From Phenylobacterium sp. (lineage in GTDB: Bacteria > Pseudomonadota > Alphaproteobacteria > Caulobacterales > Caulobacteraceae): a stretch of DNA of 64,000 nt. A model generated the notes under the pieces. That model had not been told where the DNA came from, searched no databases, and saw nothing but the letters and a program-made list of their open reading frames with translations. The position numbers and the translations under genes are program-made. Below, one piece after another: positions 42,080 through 50,845 of the stretch (positions within the stretch are counted from its first letter, which is position 1; each line of letters opens with the position of its first letter). The stretch spans positions 24,383 through 88,382 of the forward strand of contig NZ_JAICYI010000002.1 of NCBI RefSeq assembly GCF_025934275.1. The letters run 5' to 3'.

Positions 42080-42131
42080 CGCCCCACAACGCGCGGGGCC
42101 GGAAATATATGCGGGCGCTCGGCGGAACCGC

Positions 42132-42206
42132 TCAGCTCAGGGTGTGGAGATAGGCCGCCATGTGGCGCGCCTCGCGCTCGCCGACGCCCATGGCCGGGGT
42201 GTCGGT
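42132..42206 (-). pseudogene. Remnant of a c-type cytochrome C-terminus
   Basis: On the minus strand, 25 codons ending in TGA at 42132-42134 read TDTPAMGVGEREARHMAA and then YLHTLS. This is the end of a class I cytochrome c: the axial methionine region PAM-G-(V/L) followed by the terminal helix with AAYL. Upstream of 42206 the frame stays open for a while but has no cytochrome character and no CxxCH. It is probably a decayed fragment. The surrounding spacer (42080-42298) contains nothing else recognisable except two copies of ACGGGCCCGCC near 42249-42289 that can form a hairpin after the thiolase gene. Confidence 0.6.
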
Positions 42207-42298
42207 CGCCCGGCCGCTCCCGCGCGGGCGGCTTGGGGCCGGGGACCCGTCACGGGCCCGCCTCCCGGGGTGGAGAGACGGGCCCGCCGACGTGCGCG

Positions 42299-43462
42299 TC
42301 AGGGCGCCTCGTTGGAGAAGACGATGGTTCCGGAGGCGGCGAACATGCCGCCCACGCCATGGGCGATGCTGATCTTGGCGTCGGGCACCTGGGCGGGCGC
42401 GACCCCGCGCAGCTGCCGCACGCTCTCCTGCAGGGCGTACATGCCGTACATGCCCGAATGCATGTACGAGAGCCCGCCGCCGTTGGTGTTGAGCGGCAGC
42501 TTGCCGATCGGCTTGCCGTCCTTGGCGGGCGCGGTGTTGCGCTCGCGGACGAAGGCCGCCGCCTCTCCCGGCTTGCAGAAGCCGAGGTCCTCAAGGCCGT
42601 AGAGCGGCAGGTGGGCGAAAGCGTCGTAGATCATCAGGTGATCGACGTCCTTGTGCGTGATCCCCGCCTCGTCGAACGCCTTCTTGCCAGAGACGCGGAA
42701 CGCCTTGGAGGTGGTGAAGTCCTCCATCTGGCTGACCATCGGCGTCTCGACGCTCTCGCCCGTGCCCAGCACGTAGACCGGCTTCCGCGGGAAGTCCTTG
42801 GCGCGGTCGGCGGAGGTGAGCACCAGCGCGCCGCCTCCGTCGGTGACCAGACAGCACATCAGCATCCGGAACGGCCAGGCGATCATCGGCGAGTTCAGCA
42901 CGTCCTCGACGGTGATCGGGTCGCGGAAGCTGGCGCGCGGGTTCATCGCCGCCCACTCGCGCTGGATCACGGAGACCCACGCGAGGTCCTCCTCCGTCAG
43001 GCCATAGGTCTTCAGGTAGCGGAGCACCGGCACCGTGAACATGGTGGGCGGGCCGACCGGGCCGTAGGGCTGCTCGAACTGGCCGGCCAAGCTCGAGGAG
43101 CCGCCGCCGAACCGCCCGCCCGCGCCGACGCGCGAGCGGCCGCTTTCGCCGTGGGTGATCAGGATGGTCTTGGCGAGCCCCTCGTTGATGGCCGCCGCCG
43201 CATGGCGGACGTGCAGCATGAAGGAGCAGCCGCCGACGCTGGTGCCGTCGGCGTAGGTGGGCGTGATGCCGAGATAGTAGGCGAGCTCGACCGGGCTGAG
43301 GCCGGCGGTGGCCACGCCGTCGATGTCCGAAGGCTTCAGCCCGCAGTCGGCGAGCGCGTTCAGCGCCGCGTCGGCATGCAGGCCGATCACCGACTGGTCC
43401 GGGATCTTGCCCATCTTGGTGGTTTCGGCGGCGCCGACGACCGCGACAGATTTCTGTTTCAT
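42299..43462 (-). CDS. Thiolase-superfamily protein (SCP2/Ltp-type)
   Basis: The 387-residue protein has a thiolase fold: VAVVGAAETTKMGK at the start, GGCSFMLHVRHAAAAINEG at the nucleophile region, and the C-terminal LNTNGGGLSYMHSGMYGMYAL and ISIAHGVGGMFAASG. The classical second-cysteine motif CxGGGxG is replaced by HGVGG. It is encoded seven bases downstream of a DUF35 OB-fold gene. Such thiolase/DUF35 pairs include the Ltp2 aldolases of steroid side-chain degradation and other acyl-CoA lyases, so an aldolase or thiolase acting on an acyl-CoA is inferred. A P450 about 3 kb away is compatible with this but not proof. Confidence 0.85.
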   Translation of the reverse strand: MKQKSVAVVGAAETTKMGKIPDQSVIGLHADAALNALADCGLKPSDIDGVATAGLSPVELAYYLGITPTYADGTSVGGCSFMLHVRHAAAAINEGLAKTILITHGESGRSRVGAGGRFGGGSSSLAGQFEQPYGPVGPPTMFTVPVLRYLKTYGLTEEDLAWVSVIQREWAAMNPRASFRDPITVEDVLNSPMIAWPFRMLMCCLVTDGGGALVLTSADRAKDFPRKPVYVLGTGESVETPMVSQMEDFTTSKAFRVSGKKAFDEAGITHKDVDHLMIYDAFAHLPLYGLEDLGFCKPGEAAAFVRERNTAPAKDGKPIGKLPLNTNGGGLSYMHSGMYGMYALQESVRQLRGVAPAQVPDAKISIAHGVGGMFAASGTIVFSNEAP

Positions 43463-43468
43463 GGCGCG

Positions 43469-43882
43469 TCAGGCTCCGGCGGGCTCGAAGAAGGGCAGGG
43501 AGATGTCGTCGTTCTGCTTGGCGAACGAGACCTTCAGCGGCATGTCGAGCTTCAGCGCCTCCGGCGTTTGCGGGCAGCCAACGATGTTGGTCATCATCTT
43601 CGGCCCCTCGGCGAGCTTCACGACGGCGATGGCGTAGGGCTCGGTTCCCATGTCGGGGCGCGGCCGCATGTTGATCACATAGGACCACAGCACGCCCTGG
43701 CCGCTCGCCTTGAAGGTCTCGACCTTGCGGCTGCCGCACCTGGGGCAGAAGGGCCTGGGCGGAAAGTAGCTGCCCCCGTCGCATTCGGTGCAGCGCTGAA
43801 GGCGCAGTTCGCCTTCCCTGCACCCGTCCCAGAAATGCCGGGTCTCCGGCGTAGGATCGGGCAACATCCGTGGTGGCATCAA
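43469..43882 (-). CDS. Zn-ribbon OB-fold protein (DUF35), thiolase partner
   Basis: The 137-residue protein has a zinc ribbon (CTECDGGSYFPPRPFCPRC, two CxxC pairs, about residues 31-49) and then an OB-fold (FKASGQGVLWSYVINMRP and PYAIAVVKLAEGPKMMTNIVGC). DUF35 proteins form complexes with SCP2-type thiolases and bring the acyl-CoA substrate. It is directly upstream of such a thiolase, so a hetero-oligomer is predicted. The 203-base spacer to the gene at 44086 contains no other gene I can support and should carry the promoter. Confidence 0.87.
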   Translation of the reverse strand: MMPPRMLPDPTPETRHFWDGCREGELRLQRCTECDGGSYFPPRPFCPRCGSRKVETFKASGQGVLWSYVINMRPRPDMGTEPYAIAVVKLAEGPKMMTNIVGCPQTPEALKLDMPLKVSFAKQNDDISLPFFEPAGA

Positions 43883-44085
43883 TGGCGTCCTTGCAATGGG
43901 GCTGGATGAAAGGCGCGCAGAAAAGCCGAGCCGGGCGGGATTGTCGAGCCGGCGCGGGCGGCAATCTCGGCCAAGCTTCAGCGAACGCCGAAACTTCGGC
44001 GCGACGGCGAGCTTGCGCCGGGCGCGCGGCTGGACGAGCGCACGGCGGCGCGGGAAGACTTTCGCCGCGCGCGCCGGAGCCTTCC

Positions 44086-44520
44086 GTGGACGATCCGTTC
44101 CAACTCGAACGATTCCTGGCCGCCCAGGCCCCGATCTACGCCCACGCGCTGGCGGAGCTGCGCGAGGGTGACAAGCGCTCGCACTGGATGTGGTTCGTTT
44201 TCCCGCAGATCGCCGGGCTGGGCGCGAGCCCCATGGCGCGGCGCTATGCGATCGGCTCTCTCGACGAGGCGCGCGCCTACCTCGCCCATCCGGTGCTGGG
44301 GGGCCGTTTGCGAGAGAGCATCGCCGCGGTGATGGCGGTGCAGGACCGCTCGGCGCGCCAGATCCTCGGCTCGCCCGACGACCTGAAGTTCCGCTCGTCG
44401 ATGACGCTGTTCCGGGAGGCCGCCTCGGGGGACCCGATGTTTCAGCAGGCGCTCGACAAGCACTTCGCCGGCGAGCCGGATCCGCTCACGCTCGAGCTGC
44501 TCTCCGCTCAGGCCGGCTGA
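44086..44520 (+). CDS. DUF1810 family protein
   Basis: The 144-residue protein matches the DUF1810 pattern: DPFQLERFLAAQAPIYAHALAELREGDKRSHWMWFVFPQIAGLG, then RRYAIGSLDEARAYLAHPVLGGRLRE and ILGSPDDLKFRSSMTLF. These small cytoplasmic helical proteins have no known biochemical role. GTG 44086 is chosen because the family begins here and GGAG lies six bases upstream; the longer open frame upstream is arginine/alanine-rich and not family-like. Confidence 0.82.
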   Translation: MDDPFQLERFLAAQAPIYAHALAELREGDKRSHWMWFVFPQIAGLGASPMARRYAIGSLDEARAYLAHPVLGGRLRESIAAVMAVQDRSARQILGSPDDLKFRSSMTLFREAASGDPMFQQALDKHFAGEPDPLTLELLSAQAG

Positions 44521-44593
44521 TAGCCCGCGTCGCCCGTCCTTCACCGCCTGGCAGCTGCCTGGGCCCGGCCGGCGGGCGGATCCAAGGCGGCGG

Positions 44594-44977
44594 CTAGACC
44601 AGCGAGACCGAGATCTTCCGCCGCTCGGTGGACGCCCGGAGCTCCGCCCAGATGGCGTCCTGGCGGGCCTGGTCGCCTGCCTCCTCGGCGGCGATCTGGG
44701 CCTCGATCAGCCTGGTCCGCAAGCGGTCGTTCTCCGCCTTGAGCTTCGACAGATGCAGATCCTCGTCGGCGCCCGTCTCGCCCAGCAGCGTGCGCAGCGC
44801 GCGGTTCTCCTCGACCAGCCTGGCGGCCGCGCCATCCCACACCTCGGCGGCCAGGCCCAGCAGCATGGCCGTGAGGCCGAGATCGCTCGCCCGCTCGGGC
44901 TCCGGCACCCCCGGCATGGCGTTGCGGGCGACGAGGCCTGCGAGTTCCGCGAGCACGGCGGGAACCTCGGGCGTCAT
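44594..44977 (-). CDS. Coiled-coil protein coupled to the APH-type kinase gene
   Basis: The 127-residue protein has a helical N-terminal half (TPEVPAVLAELAGLVARN) and a heptad-like helix from about residue 55 to 115 (LVEENRALRTLLGE, then LKAENDRLRTRLIEAQIAAEEA), so a coiled coil is likely. I do not recognise the family. ATG 44977 overlaps the stop of the upstream kinase gene (ATGA, 44974-44977), implying coupled translation and probably a physical or pathway link with the kinase. Confidence 0.7.
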   Translation of the reverse strand: MTPEVPAVLAELAGLVARNAMPGVPEPERASDLGLTAMLLGLAAEVWDGAAARLVEENRALRTLLGETGADEDLHLSKLKAENDRLRTRLIEAQIAAEEAGDQARQDAIWAELRASTERRKISVSLV

Positions 44978-45999
44978 AGCTTCCCCATCACTTTCAGGAT
45001 CGCCCGGTCCTGGGCGTTCAGCAGCCACCACGCGGGATAGATCATGATCGGGGCCTTGTTGCCGCCCTTGATGAAGGCGCCGGCCGAGCCCACCCAGATC
45101 GCCTGGCCCTTGACGCAGTTGAACAGGATCCACCAGTGCAGCGCCTGCGGATCGGCGTTGAGACCGCTCGCCCGCGCCCAGATGGCGATCGCCCGCTCGC
45201 GCGGCAGGAGCCCGCCCGCCAGCCCGCGCCCGAACTCCCAGATCGGATTGAAGCCCCAGGCGAGGTCCTCCAGCGGATCGCCGAGATGCGCCATCTCCCA
45301 GTCCAGCACGCCGCGGATCTCGCCCGCCTGGTCGTAGAGGAAGTTGCCGGTGCGGTAGTCGCCGTGCACCACCGAGAGCTTCTGGGCCGGCGGCGGCGGG
45401 TGGGCTCTCAGCCAGCGGATCGCGGCGCGGGCGATCGGCAGCGGCTCGGCCTGGTCGCGATCGAAGACGCCTTCCCAGTAGTCGAGCTCACGCTTCCAGC
45501 AACCGTCGAGCGGCGGCGCCTCCATGACCTCGGTCAGGCCCAGCGCCTCCGGATCGGCCCTGGCGATCTCGCCCAGGATGGTCCACTTCCGCTCGGCCAG
45601 CCTCGGCAGGACCGCGTCGTAGCCGCCGGCCAGCAGCATCTGCGGCGAGGCCTGGAAGCCGGCCAGCTCCTCGGCGATGAAGAACGGGTGGTCGAGGTGG
45701 GCCGGATCCTCCTCCAGCCAGAGCATCTCCGGCACGGGCACGGCCGAGCCGTGAAAGGCGCGATAGGCCGCGAACTCCGTCCGCCGCTCGGTCTCGATCA
45801 GGGAAGCGGGCGGATCGCGCCTCAGGATCATCCGCCGCTCGCGCGCGTCGCCACCCTCGCGCCAGCGGGCGCGGAACCGGTAGGTCTCCCGGCTCGCGCC
45901 GCCGGAGATGCGCTCGAGGCCCTCGATGGCGACCTCCGTCGCGCCGGGCAGCTTGGAGGTCAGATAAGCCGCGACGCGCGGCTCCAGAGAGTGGGCCAC
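44974..45999 (-). CDS. Phosphotransferase, aminoglycoside-phosphotransferase-like
   Basis: The 341-residue protein has the APH/choline-kinase fold: RISGGASRETYRF (nucleotide loop), an RRDPP strand with the Lys position replaced by Arg, the catalytic loop VVHGDYRTGNFLY and the metal motif GVLDWEMAHLGDPLEDLAW. It resembles the ACAD10/11-type kinases used in 4-hydroxy-acid catabolism and other small-molecule kinases, so antibiotic resistance need not be its job. It is eight bases downstream of the P450 gene and overlaps the coiled-coil gene, forming a three-gene operon. Confidence 0.85.
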   Translation of the reverse strand: MAHSLEPRVAAYLTSKLPGATEVAIEGLERISGGASRETYRFRARWREGGDARERRMILRRDPPASLIETERRTEFAAYRAFHGSAVPVPEMLWLEEDPAHLDHPFFIAEELAGFQASPQMLLAGGYDAVLPRLAERKWTILGEIARADPEALGLTEVMEAPPLDGCWKRELDYWEGVFDRDQAEPLPIARAAIRWLRAHPPPPAQKLSVVHGDYRTGNFLYDQAGEIRGVLDWEMAHLGDPLEDLAWGFNPIWEFGRGLAGGLLPRERAIAIWARASGLNADPQALHWWILFNCVKGQAIWVGSAGAFIKGGNKAPIMIYPAWWLLNAQDRAILKVMGKL

Positions 46000-46007
46000 G
46001 CGTCGCC

Positions 46008-47303
46008 TCAGGCCATCTCGAACTTGATCGGCAGGCGCTTGGGGCCGTTGACGAAGACCGCGTCGCTCATCGCCGGCTCGCCGTCGAGGCTCACCGACTT
46101 GAGGCGCGGCAGCATCTCCTCCCAGAGGATCCGCATCTCCATCCGCGCGAGATGCTGGCCGAGGCAGACATGCGCGCCATAGCCGAAGGAAAGCTGCTTG
46201 TTCGGCTGCCGATCCACACGGAACTCGAACGGGTCATCGAAGACCGACTCGTCGCGGTTGCCCGAGGCGTAGCAGAGCATCAGCCAGTCGAACTTCTTGA
46301 TCGCCCGCCCGGCGAACTCGGTGTCCTCTGTCGCGGTCCGCATGAAGGTCTTCACCGGCGTGGTCCAGCGGATGGACTCCTCCACCAGGCCCGGGATCAG
46401 CGACAGGTCTGCTCTCAGCTTCGCGACTTCGCGGGGTCGCTCCGCCAGCGCCCACATGGCCCCGCCGGTGGAGGACGACGTTGTGTCGTGGCCGGCCGCA
46501 GCGACGATGATGTAGTAGCTCATCGCCTCGAAGTCGGAGATCGGCTGGCCGTCGATCTGGGCGTTGGCGATGAGGCTGCCGAGATCGTCCGTGGGGTTCT
46601 TCCGCTTTCGCTCGGAGAGCGCGTGGAAATAGTCCATGAAGTCCTTGATGACGCCGAAGTCGAACTCCTTGCCGGGCTCGGGCTCCGGGCGGGAGGCCTG
46701 CTCGCGGCCGAGCTCAGGGTCGGCGGCGCCGAACAGCTCCTGGGTGAGCTTCAGCATCAGCGGCTCGTCTTCTTCGGGAACGCCGAGGATCGTCATGATG
46801 ACGTGCAGCGGATAGTGCAGCGCGATCTGCTTGACGAAGTCGCAGCGGCCGCCGGTCGCGGCCATCTTGTCGACCGCCGTGCGGGCGATCTGCCGAATGC
46901 GCTCGTCCAGACTGCGGATGTTCTGCGGCAGGAACCAGGCCTGGGTCAACAGCCGGTACTTGGGATGATCCGGCGCGTCCATCTGCACGAGGGTGCGCAG
47001 CAGGTGCGGGCTGCCGCCCATCATTGCGCGAACCCGCTGGTCCACTTGCTGGGTGGTGAGCGTCGGCGAGCGGTCGCCGTTGTGGAACAGCGCGTTCTGG
47101 CGACTGATCTCAAGGATGTCGGCGTGCCTGGTCACGACCCAGAACGGATCGATGCCGTCGATCTTGGCCACACCCAGGGGCTCGTTCTTGCGAAGCCAGC
47201 GATAGACCTCGTGGATCTCGTCGGTGGCGTAGGCATGCGGCTCGGCGAGCTTGTCGGCGAGGTGCTGCGGGATGCGGTGGTCGACGGCTTCAGCGACGCT
47301 CAT
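46008..47303 (-). CDS. Cytochrome P450
   Basis: The 431-residue protein is a soluble bacterial P450. The I-helix motif AAAGHDTTSSS carries the oxygen-activating Asp/Thr, EESIR gives the ExxR pair, and FGYGAHVCLGQHLARMEM holds the heme cysteine. It hydroxylates an unidentified, probably terpenoid, steroid or fatty substrate, with electrons from a ferredoxin not encoded nearby. ATG 47303 gives MSVAEAVDHRIPQHL; a GTG at 47336 adding 11 residues is possible. It heads an operon with the kinase and coiled-coil genes. The divergent gene at 47439 leaves 135 bases for promoters. Confidence 0.92.
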   Translation of the reverse strand: MSVAEAVDHRIPQHLADKLAEPHAYATDEIHEVYRWLRKNEPLGVAKIDGIDPFWVVTRHADILEISRQNALFHNGDRSPTLTTQQVDQRVRAMMGGSPHLLRTLVQMDAPDHPKYRLLTQAWFLPQNIRSLDERIRQIARTAVDKMAATGGRCDFVKQIALHYPLHVIMTILGVPEEDEPLMLKLTQELFGAADPELGREQASRPEPEPGKEFDFGVIKDFMDYFHALSERKRKNPTDDLGSLIANAQIDGQPISDFEAMSYYIIVAAAGHDTTSSSTGGAMWALAERPREVAKLRADLSLIPGLVEESIRWTTPVKTFMRTATEDTEFAGRAIKKFDWLMLCYASGNRDESVFDDPFEFRVDRQPNKQLSFGYGAHVCLGQHLARMEMRILWEEMLPRLKSVSLDGEPAMSDAVFVNGPKRLPIKFEMA

Positions 47304-47438
47304 GCGATTAGCGGCGATACGGTGACGTTGGGTCACCGGAGACGCCGCCTCCCTTTTCTTCTTATCGTCGCCTTGAGTTGATACCGGGCTGGGGCGCCTC
47401 GCAAGTGTGACGGCGCGTCAAGGCGGAGGGCTGGCGGC

Positions 47439-48521
47439 ATGCTGACCAAGGGCGACGACTACCCGATCCACCAGACGCCGGAGCCGATCGCCTATGCGGG
47501 CTCGGACCGGAATTTCTACGACCGCTACTTCTTCAACGCCTACGCGCCCGACGGATCGGAGTTCGTGGCCGTGGCCTTCGGGGTCTATCCGGCGCTGAAC
47601 GTCGCCGACGCCCACCTTTCGATCATCCGCGACGGCGTCCAGCGCTGCCTGCACGCCTCGCGCATCCTGGGCCTCGAGCGGATGGAGCTCTCGGTCGGGC
47701 CGATCCGCATCGAGGTGCTGGAGCCGTTGCAGACGCTGAAGGTCACGGTCGAACGGGCGGAGGGGCTCGCCGCTGAGCTGATCTTCGAGGGCCGCTCCTT
47801 CCCGATCGAGGAGCCGCGGTTCGTCAAACGCAACGGCCCGCGGCTGTTCATGGACTACACGCGCCTGACCCAGAACGGGCGCGTCTCCGGCTGGCTGGAG
47901 ATCGACGGCGAGCGGCGCGAGATGGGCCCGGGCTGGACCGGCACGCGCGACCGCTCCTGGGGCATCCGGCCGGTCGGCGCGCCCGATCCGCAGCCGACGC
48001 CCGGCGCGGGGCTGGCCGGATTTTTCTGGCAATGGTCGCCGCTCAACTTCGACGACCGCTCGGTCTTCTTCCACGTCAACGCCGATCCGGACGGCAAGCC
48101 CTGGAACACCCGCGCGGTGATCCTGCCCGACGGCGCGGGGCCGCAAGGCGGCTGGCATGCGGACGCCCCGCGCATGGAGGACGTCGCGCTGAAGCCGGGC
48201 ACCCGGCACGCGAAGGGCGGCACGCTGAAGATCCCGCTGGCCCAGGGCGAAGCCACCGTGCGCCTGGAGCCGATCGGCCAGCCGTTCCTGATGCGCGGCA
48301 TCGGTTATGGCGGCGAGTGGCGGCATGGGGCGCTGAAGGGCGAGCTCGCCGTCGCGCGCGAGGACATCGAGCTTTCCGCCGTCGACATGGGCCAGCCGGA
48401 GAACTGGCACATCCAGGCCATCTCCCGCGCCGAGTTCGCCGCGCCCGGAGAGCCGGAACGGCAGGGGGTCGGGGTCTTCGAGCAGCTGATCGCCGGGCCC
48501 TATCGCCCCTACGGTCTGTAG
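47439..48521 (+). CDS. AttH/CrtC-like protein (DUF7064/DUF7065 type)
   Basis: The 360-residue protein is mostly beta strand. It has DRNFYDRYFFNAYAPDG near the start, a central GWTGTRDRSWGIRPVG and a late GIGYGGEWRHGALKG. The W-G-x-R-D-x-S-W-G-x-R block is typical of the lipocalin-related family that includes AttH and hydroxyneurosporene synthase, now split into DUF7064/DUF7065. It probably binds or hydrates a lipid-like substrate. It is divergent from the P450 gene and followed by an MFS transporter 71 bases later. ATG 47439 has a GGAGG-type site upstream. Confidence 0.7.
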   Translation: MLTKGDDYPIHQTPEPIAYAGSDRNFYDRYFFNAYAPDGSEFVAVAFGVYPALNVADAHLSIIRDGVQRCLHASRILGLERMELSVGPIRIEVLEPLQTLKVTVERAEGLAAELIFEGRSFPIEEPRFVKRNGPRLFMDYTRLTQNGRVSGWLEIDGERREMGPGWTGTRDRSWGIRPVGAPDPQPTPGAGLAGFFWQWSPLNFDDRSVFFHVNADPDGKPWNTRAVILPDGAGPQGGWHADAPRMEDVALKPGTRHAKGGTLKIPLAQGEATVRLEPIGQPFLMRGIGYGGEWRHGALKGELAVAREDIELSAVDMGQPENWHIQAISRAEFAAPGEPERQGVGVFEQLIAGPYRPYGL

Positions 48522-48592
48522 CGCTGCGATTGACGGCGGCGGGCCGGCGCCCTCCCTTTGCGCGGAGCTGAACCGCGGGAGGAGTGGAAGGC

Positions 48593-49903
48593 ATGAGCGA
48601 GCCGCAGAGCGCCGGGCGTGTCGAGCCGAGTCAGGCCGGCCAGGTCTTCCTCTACTTCGGACCGCTCACCTTCCTGCTCTATCTGACCGCGCCCACCGCC
48701 TACCTGGTCGACTTCTCCACGACCTACATGCTGAAGGACCAGCTGCACGCCACCGCCGAGCAGGTGGCGAACTTCCGGCTGATCACCGCGATCCCCACCT
48801 ACTTCGCCGCCGTGTTCGGCTTGACCCGCGACCTATGGAGTCCGTTCGGTCGGCGCGACCGCGGCTACCTGTTCATCTTCTCGCCGATCATGGCGGCGAT
48901 CTTCACCTGGCTGGCGGTGACGAAGCTCAGCTATGGCGGCCTGATGGTCGGCATGCTCCTGCTGATGACGCTCTCGCGCTTCCAGTCGGCGGCCTACCAG
49001 GGCCTGATCGCCCTGATCGGCCAGGAGAAGCTGATGTCGGGACGGCTGACCGCGCTCTGGCAGGTGGTGGCGTCGTTCCCGCAGGTGCTGGGCGCGCTGG
49101 CGGGCGGCTGGGTGGCCGAGCATCTGCGGCCCAGCGAGACCTTCATCATCCTGGCGGTCATGTCGCTGATGCTGGGCGCCTACGGGCTCCTGAAGCCGGG
49201 CGCGGTGTTCCGCGGCGCCTACGAGCAGCCGCTCGCCAAGGGCACCCACTTCTGGGGCGACATCAAGCGGCTGGTGAAACACCGGGCGATCTATCCGGCG
49301 GTGCTGATCGCCTTCATGTTCCAGTTCGCGCCCGGCTCGAACACGCCGCTGCAGTTCTACCTGCACGACAAGCTGCATGCCTCCGACGCGGTCTACGGCG
49401 AGTACTACGCCGTGTTCGCCGCAGCCTTCATCCCGATGTTCTTCGTCTACGGCTGGCTATGCAAACGGGTCTCCCTGCAGAAGCTTCTCTGGTGGGGCAC
49501 GATCATCACGGTGCCGCAGATGATGCCGCTTGCGTTCATCCACTCCGCCGAGACGGCGGTCTGGCTGGCGGCGCCGATCGGCATGATGGGCGGCATCGCC
49601 GCGGGCGCCTACTTCGACCTCGCCATGCGCTCCTGCCCGGCGGGTCTGCAGGGCACGCTGATGATGCTGGTGGAATCCGGGTTCCAGCTGTCCTACCGCG
49701 GGGGCGACGTGCTGGGCGCGAAGCTCTACAGCCTGAGCCCGACCAACGGCTTCCTGTACTGCGCGATCGCCACGACCGTGGTCTACGCCCTGATCCTGCC
49801 GGTGCTGCTGCTCATCCCCAAGGGGCTCATCGCCACTGCGGACGGCGAGCGCAATCCGGAGCTGGACGCCGTGGCCGCCGCGGCCGCCGCTGCGTCCGGC
49901 TAG
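48593..49903 (+). CDS. MFS-type transporter
   Basis: The 436-residue protein has about 12 membrane helices. A cytoplasmic DLWSPFGRRDRGY loop between helices two and three fits the major facilitator motif A position. A longer charged loop in the middle (AYEQPLAKGTHFWGDIKRLVKHRAI) separates the two halves. It resembles BT1/folate-biopterin-like or uncharacterised MFS carriers; substrate unknown. ATG 48593 follows GGGAGGAG by eight bases. Its TAG stop shares CTAG (49900-49903) with the tadC stop. Confidence 0.82.
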   Translation: MSEPQSAGRVEPSQAGQVFLYFGPLTFLLYLTAPTAYLVDFSTTYMLKDQLHATAEQVANFRLITAIPTYFAAVFGLTRDLWSPFGRRDRGYLFIFSPIMAAIFTWLAVTKLSYGGLMVGMLLLMTLSRFQSAAYQGLIALIGQEKLMSGRLTALWQVVASFPQVLGALAGGWVAEHLRPSETFIILAVMSLMLGAYGLLKPGAVFRGAYEQPLAKGTHFWGDIKRLVKHRAIYPAVLIAFMFQFAPGSNTPLQFYLHDKLHASDAVYGEYYAVFAAAFIPMFFVYGWLCKRVSLQKLLWWGTIITVPQMMPLAFIHSAETAVWLAAPIGMMGGIAAGAYFDLAMRSCPAGLQGTLMMLVESGFQLSYRGGDVLGAKLYSLSPTNGFLYCAIATTVVYALILPVLLLIPKGLIATADGERNPELDAVAAAAAAASG

Positions 49904-50841
49904 TGGTGGGCGAACACCTGCATCAGGCGCGCCGCGGCCGGCAGCATCAGGGCGCCCAGCAGGCAGGGGAAGATGAACAGCACCAGCGGCACGGTGAGCT
50001 TGGCCGATAGCGCCAGCGCCTTCTCCTCGGCCTTCAGCATGCGCTTGGCGCGCATGTCGTTGGCGAACACCGAGAGCGTCTCGCCGAGGCTCGTGCCCAT
50101 CTCCTCGGCCTGGCGCAGCATGGTCGCCAGCGCCCGCGCGTCGTCGATGCCGAGGCGATCGGCGAACGCCGCCCAGGCGTCCTTGCGGGCGCGGCCGGCG
50201 CGCAGCTCGAGCACCAGGAATTTCAGGTGGACGGTCAGGTTCGGATACCGTCGGCCGAGCTCCTCGGTGACCCGCGTCACCGCCGCGTCGAGGCTGAGGC
50301 CCGCCTCCACCGAGGCGACCAGCAGGTCGAGCAGGTCGGGGAAGCCTTCCAGGTATTCCCGCTCGCGCCCCTGCCGGCGCATCTTCAGAACCTGATCGGG
50401 CCCGAAGATCGCCGCCGCAGCGAAGGTGAAGGCGATGAGCAGCCCGCCCGGGCCCTTGCCGGGGCCCAGAACCAGCGGCAGCGTCAGGATCACCGCCAGG
50501 GTGGCGACCACCAGGGCCGCGGCCCGCGCGCCGAGATAGATCACGGGCGCTTCGCGGTTGTGGAATCCGGCCTGCATCAGCCGCGAACGGAGCAGCGAGA
50601 GCTTCGCCGGGTCGCGCACCGCGCTCTGCTGGCCGAGCCGGCGAACGCCCGCCAGCACCTGGTCGGTCAGCTGCCCGCCCGGCCGCGCCGGCTTCGGCGC
50701 AAAGCCGGCCATGGCCGGCTGCAGGCGGGTGCGCCGCGCGGCGCGCAGACGCAGCTCGTTGAAAGCCAGGAAGCCGAGGCCGCCCAGGGCCGCCAGCACC
50801 AGCAGCAGGCCCACGCCATAGATGAGGCTGTCGATCGTCAT
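49900..50841 (-). CDS. tadC: Tad pilus inner-membrane platform protein TadC
   Basis: The 313-residue protein belongs to the GspF/TadC family: a first helix (about 7-27), helices around 105-145, then the F domain with FPDLLDLLVASVEAGLSLDAAVTRVTEELGRRYP and EEMGTSLGETLSVFANDMRAKRM. A final helix ends the protein (VPLVLFIFPCLLGALML). With TadB it forms the inner-membrane base driven by the CpaF ATPase. It is the last gene of the cpaBCEF-tadBC operon, four bases after tadB. Confidence 0.9.
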   Translation of the reverse strand: MTIDSLIYGVGLLLVLAALGGLGFLAFNELRLRAARRTRLQPAMAGFAPKPARPGGQLTDQVLAGVRRLGQQSAVRDPAKLSLLRSRLMQAGFHNREAPVIYLGARAAALVVATLAVILTLPLVLGPGKGPGGLLIAFTFAAAAIFGPDQVLKMRRQGREREYLEGFPDLLDLLVASVEAGLSLDAAVTRVTEELGRRYPNLTVHLKFLVLELRAGRARKDAWAAFADRLGIDDARALATMLRQAEEMGTSLGETLSVFANDMRAKRMLKAEEKALALSAKLTVPLVLFIFPCLLGALMLPAAARLMQVFAHH

Positions 50842-50845
50842 CGTC

